This document shows positions 62,558-64,000 of a stretch of DNA of 64,000 nt, piece after piece; the first letter of the stretch is position 1; every line of letters starts with the position of its first letter. Location: contig NZ_JAIGNN010000001.1 in NCBI RefSeq assembly GCF_019711565.1, positions 186,001-250,000 of the forward strand, given 5' to 3'. The notes beneath the pieces are model-generated. The model saw only the letters and a program-made list of their open reading frames with translations, searched no databases and was not told the origin of the DNA. The position numbers and the translations under genes were made by a program. This stretch comes from Qipengyuania proteolytica (GTDB lineage: Bacteria > Pseudomonadota > Alphaproteobacteria > Sphingomonadales > Sphingomonadaceae).

Positions 62558-64000
62558 CTAGCCGATCTCTTCCCCTGCCGCGCGCGCGCGTTCGAGAACG
62601 CTCGCGCTTGCTTCCGGCACGAGTTTGAGCGCGAGGAGTAGCAGGACGAAGCCGAACGGCGCCGCCACGAGCGTCGAGAGCATGCCGGTGCTGAGCCCAC
62701 CCTCGCTCACCGCCGAAACATAGCCGGCGAGGAACGGTCCGATACCGAGCCCGATCAGGGTGGTTGCGAGGAAAAAGATGGCGGTCGCCATGCCACGCAT
62801 TCGCGGCAGGACGAGCGCCTGGCTGCTCGCTGCCGCGGCACCAAGCGACGAGGCCGACGTCATCTGGGCGATGAAGCTCCCGATGTAGAACACCAGCAGG
62901 CTGTCGGTCGTATAGGCGACGATGATCGGCGGGATCGACGCGACAAGTCCGAACAGGATCACCATGACCCTGCCATTGGCGACGCGCTCGAGCAGATAGT
63001 CTGCCATCCGCCCGCCGAGGATCACGCCCATGAAGCCGGCGAGGGCCGCGGGCATGCCGAGGAACCAGCCGAGGTCGGTCTTGTCCGCCCCGAGGACCCG
63101 TTCCGCATAGGGCGCGCCCCAATAGGACGCGGCGTAGGCCATGAAGGAAACCGTGCCGTATCCGAGGATCACGGTGAGGAATGCCGGCGAGCCCCAGGTC
63201 AGCTTGAAAGTCGGCAGATCGCGCGACCTGAGCGCGACCGCCCAGCTGAACACGGCGTAGTAACCGACCCCGAGGAACAGCCATTGGTCGGCAATGCCCG
63301 GCAGGATCGACGAGGTGGCGCCTGCAGTGAGGCGCGACAGGCCGACAGCCAGACCCGCGAACACAGCGGCACCGGTGAGGTTCACCAGCAGACCAGCCGC
63401 ACCGCGCCGTGCTGCGCCGATGAGCGTGAACGGCGGGATGACCTCGACCAGCTCCTCGAAGAAACCCTTGAAGGGGCGCGGGTTCTCCGGTGTCACGAGA
63501 CCGTCGATCGCCCCGCGGATCGGCTCCTTGAGCGTCAGCACCCACAGAGCGAGGATCAGGCCGGGGATACCGACCGACAGGAACGCGGCCTGCCAGCCGA
63601 CCAATCCGAAAGGCCCGCCGTCGGGATAGGCCTGATTCCAGTTCTCGACCACCAGTGCGCCGATCCAGATCGAGATGCCGCCGCCGATGTAGAGACCCGA
63701 GGAATAGATCGCCAACGCCGTCGCCCTGAGGCGCGCGGGAAACCAGTCCGAAATCAGCGAGTATGCCGAGGGGCTGGCGGTCGCCTCACCCACGCCCACG
63801 CCGATCCGCGCCGCAGTCAGCGCGGTGGCGTTCTTGGCGAAACCCGATAGCGCCGTCATCGCCGACCACAGCGTGAGGCCCACCGCCATGAGTCGGACGC
63901 GCTTCCAGCTATCGGCCAGCTTGCCGAGCGGAATGCCGAACAGGGCATAAAACACCGCAAAGGCCGTCCCGTAGAGGAAGCCGAGGTAATCGTCCTCGAC
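62558..64000 (-). CDS. MFS transporter, N-terminus cut by window edge
   Basis: Major facilitator with about 480 residues in the window; the frame is still open at base 64000, so the start lies outside. Multiple hydrophobic helices, the MFS loop motif as LGKLADSWKRVRL near the N-terminus (helix 2-3 loop GxLADxxxRxR), and a second loop motif GGRMADYLLERV near residue 330. Probably the GPH/anion or sphingolipid-transporter-like (spinster) type by its ISDWFPARLRATALAIYSSG stretch; substrate unknown. Convergent with sodC. Confidence 0.85.
   Translation of the reverse strand, partial: VEDDYLGFLYGTAFAVFYALFGIPLGKLADSWKRVRLMAVGLTLWSAMTALSGFAKNATALTAARIGVGVGEATASPSAYSLISDWFPARLRATALAIYSSGLYIGGGISIWIGALVVENWNQAYPDGGPFGLVGWQAAFLSVGIPGLILALWVLTLKEPIRGAIDGLVTPENPRPFKGFFEELVEVIPPFTLIGAARRGAAGLLVNLTGAAVFAGLAVGLSRLTAGATSSILPGIADQWLFLGVGYYAVFSWAVALRSRDLPTFKLTWGSPAFLTVILGYGTVSFMAYAASYWGAPYAERVLGADKTDLGWFLGMPAALAGFMGVILGGRMADYLLERVANGRVMVILFGLVASIPPIIVAYTTDSLLVFYIGSFIAQMTSASSLGAAAASSQALVLPRMRGMATAIFFLATTLIGLGIGPFLAGYVSAVSEGGLSTGMLSTLVAAPFGFVLLLLALKLVPEASASVLERARAAGEEIG

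Overview
The window looks like chromosomal DNA of a high-GC alphaproteobacterium of the order Sphingomonadales, most likely the family Erythrobacteraceae. The evidence is the serine palmitoyltransferase plus dedicated acyl carrier protein pair (sphingolipid synthesis), the CtrA and DivK cell-cycle regulators, a zinc-finger-less alphaproteobacterial DksA, paired DUF1800/DUF1501 genes and a gene transfer agent (GTA) cluster of the Rhodobacter type. The taxonomic call is an inference from gene content. Both ends cut through a gene: lnt at the left edge and an MFS transporter at the right edge.

Layout. 1-13.4 kb holds housekeeping genes: lnt, a DUF4167 protein, prmC-prfA, hisS, ppa, a BON-MscS channel with pmbA, lptB, rpoN and ctrA. 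13.5-24.4 kb carries an SLC13-type permease with trmB, a small outer-membrane barrel protein, an SDR, the DUF1501/DUF1800 pair, a DUF3592 protein, a class V aminotransferase and maeB. 24.5-31.7 kb has mutS, small membrane or acidic proteins, a 3-hydroxybutyryl-CoA dehydrogenase, a cobalamin adenosyltransferase with a HIG1-like protein, gluQ and an HNH protein. 31.7-34.3 kb is a complete kynA-kynB-kynU operon (tryptophan to anthranilate). 34.3-41.1 kb has DUF4112, an orphan lipoprotein substrate-binding protein, PilZ, dksA, a SEL1 protein and a five-gene overlapping operon (DUF3572, HAD, RidA, GDPD, GNAT). 41.1-45.9 kb runs divK, acp, spt, OsmC, a fatty acid hydroxylase-like protein, a Crp/Fnr regulator and a YqaA-like protein.

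The main accessory feature is 46.0-60.6 kb: an apparently intact GTA structural cluster in the canonical order (small terminase, large terminase, portal, membrane protein, prohead protease, capsid, head-tail connector, small ORF, DUF3168, major tail protein, gp10, gp10.1, tape measure, gp12, gp13, NlpC/P60 peptidase, hub) followed by a DUF2793 protein. Most genes overlap by 4-8 bases. Features differing from the textbook layout are: a small gene on the opposite strand between terminase and portal; hairpins on both sides of the capsid gene, the upstream one a textbook intrinsic terminator; a hairpin-rich dispersed repeat between tape measure and gp12, whose second copy lies downstream of ppa; a very long gp12 with about 560 extra N-terminal residues; and a short hub protein. 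A TTGACA-17-TACATA promoter candidate and a strong leader hairpin precede the cluster.

60.8-64 kb contains an OmpA-family porin with an exceptionally long polyproline linker, a lipoprotein Cu/Zn superoxide dismutase and a partial MFS transporter. No tRNA, rRNA, CRISPR array, transposase or integrase was seen, and no gene-free stretch exceeds 300 bases.
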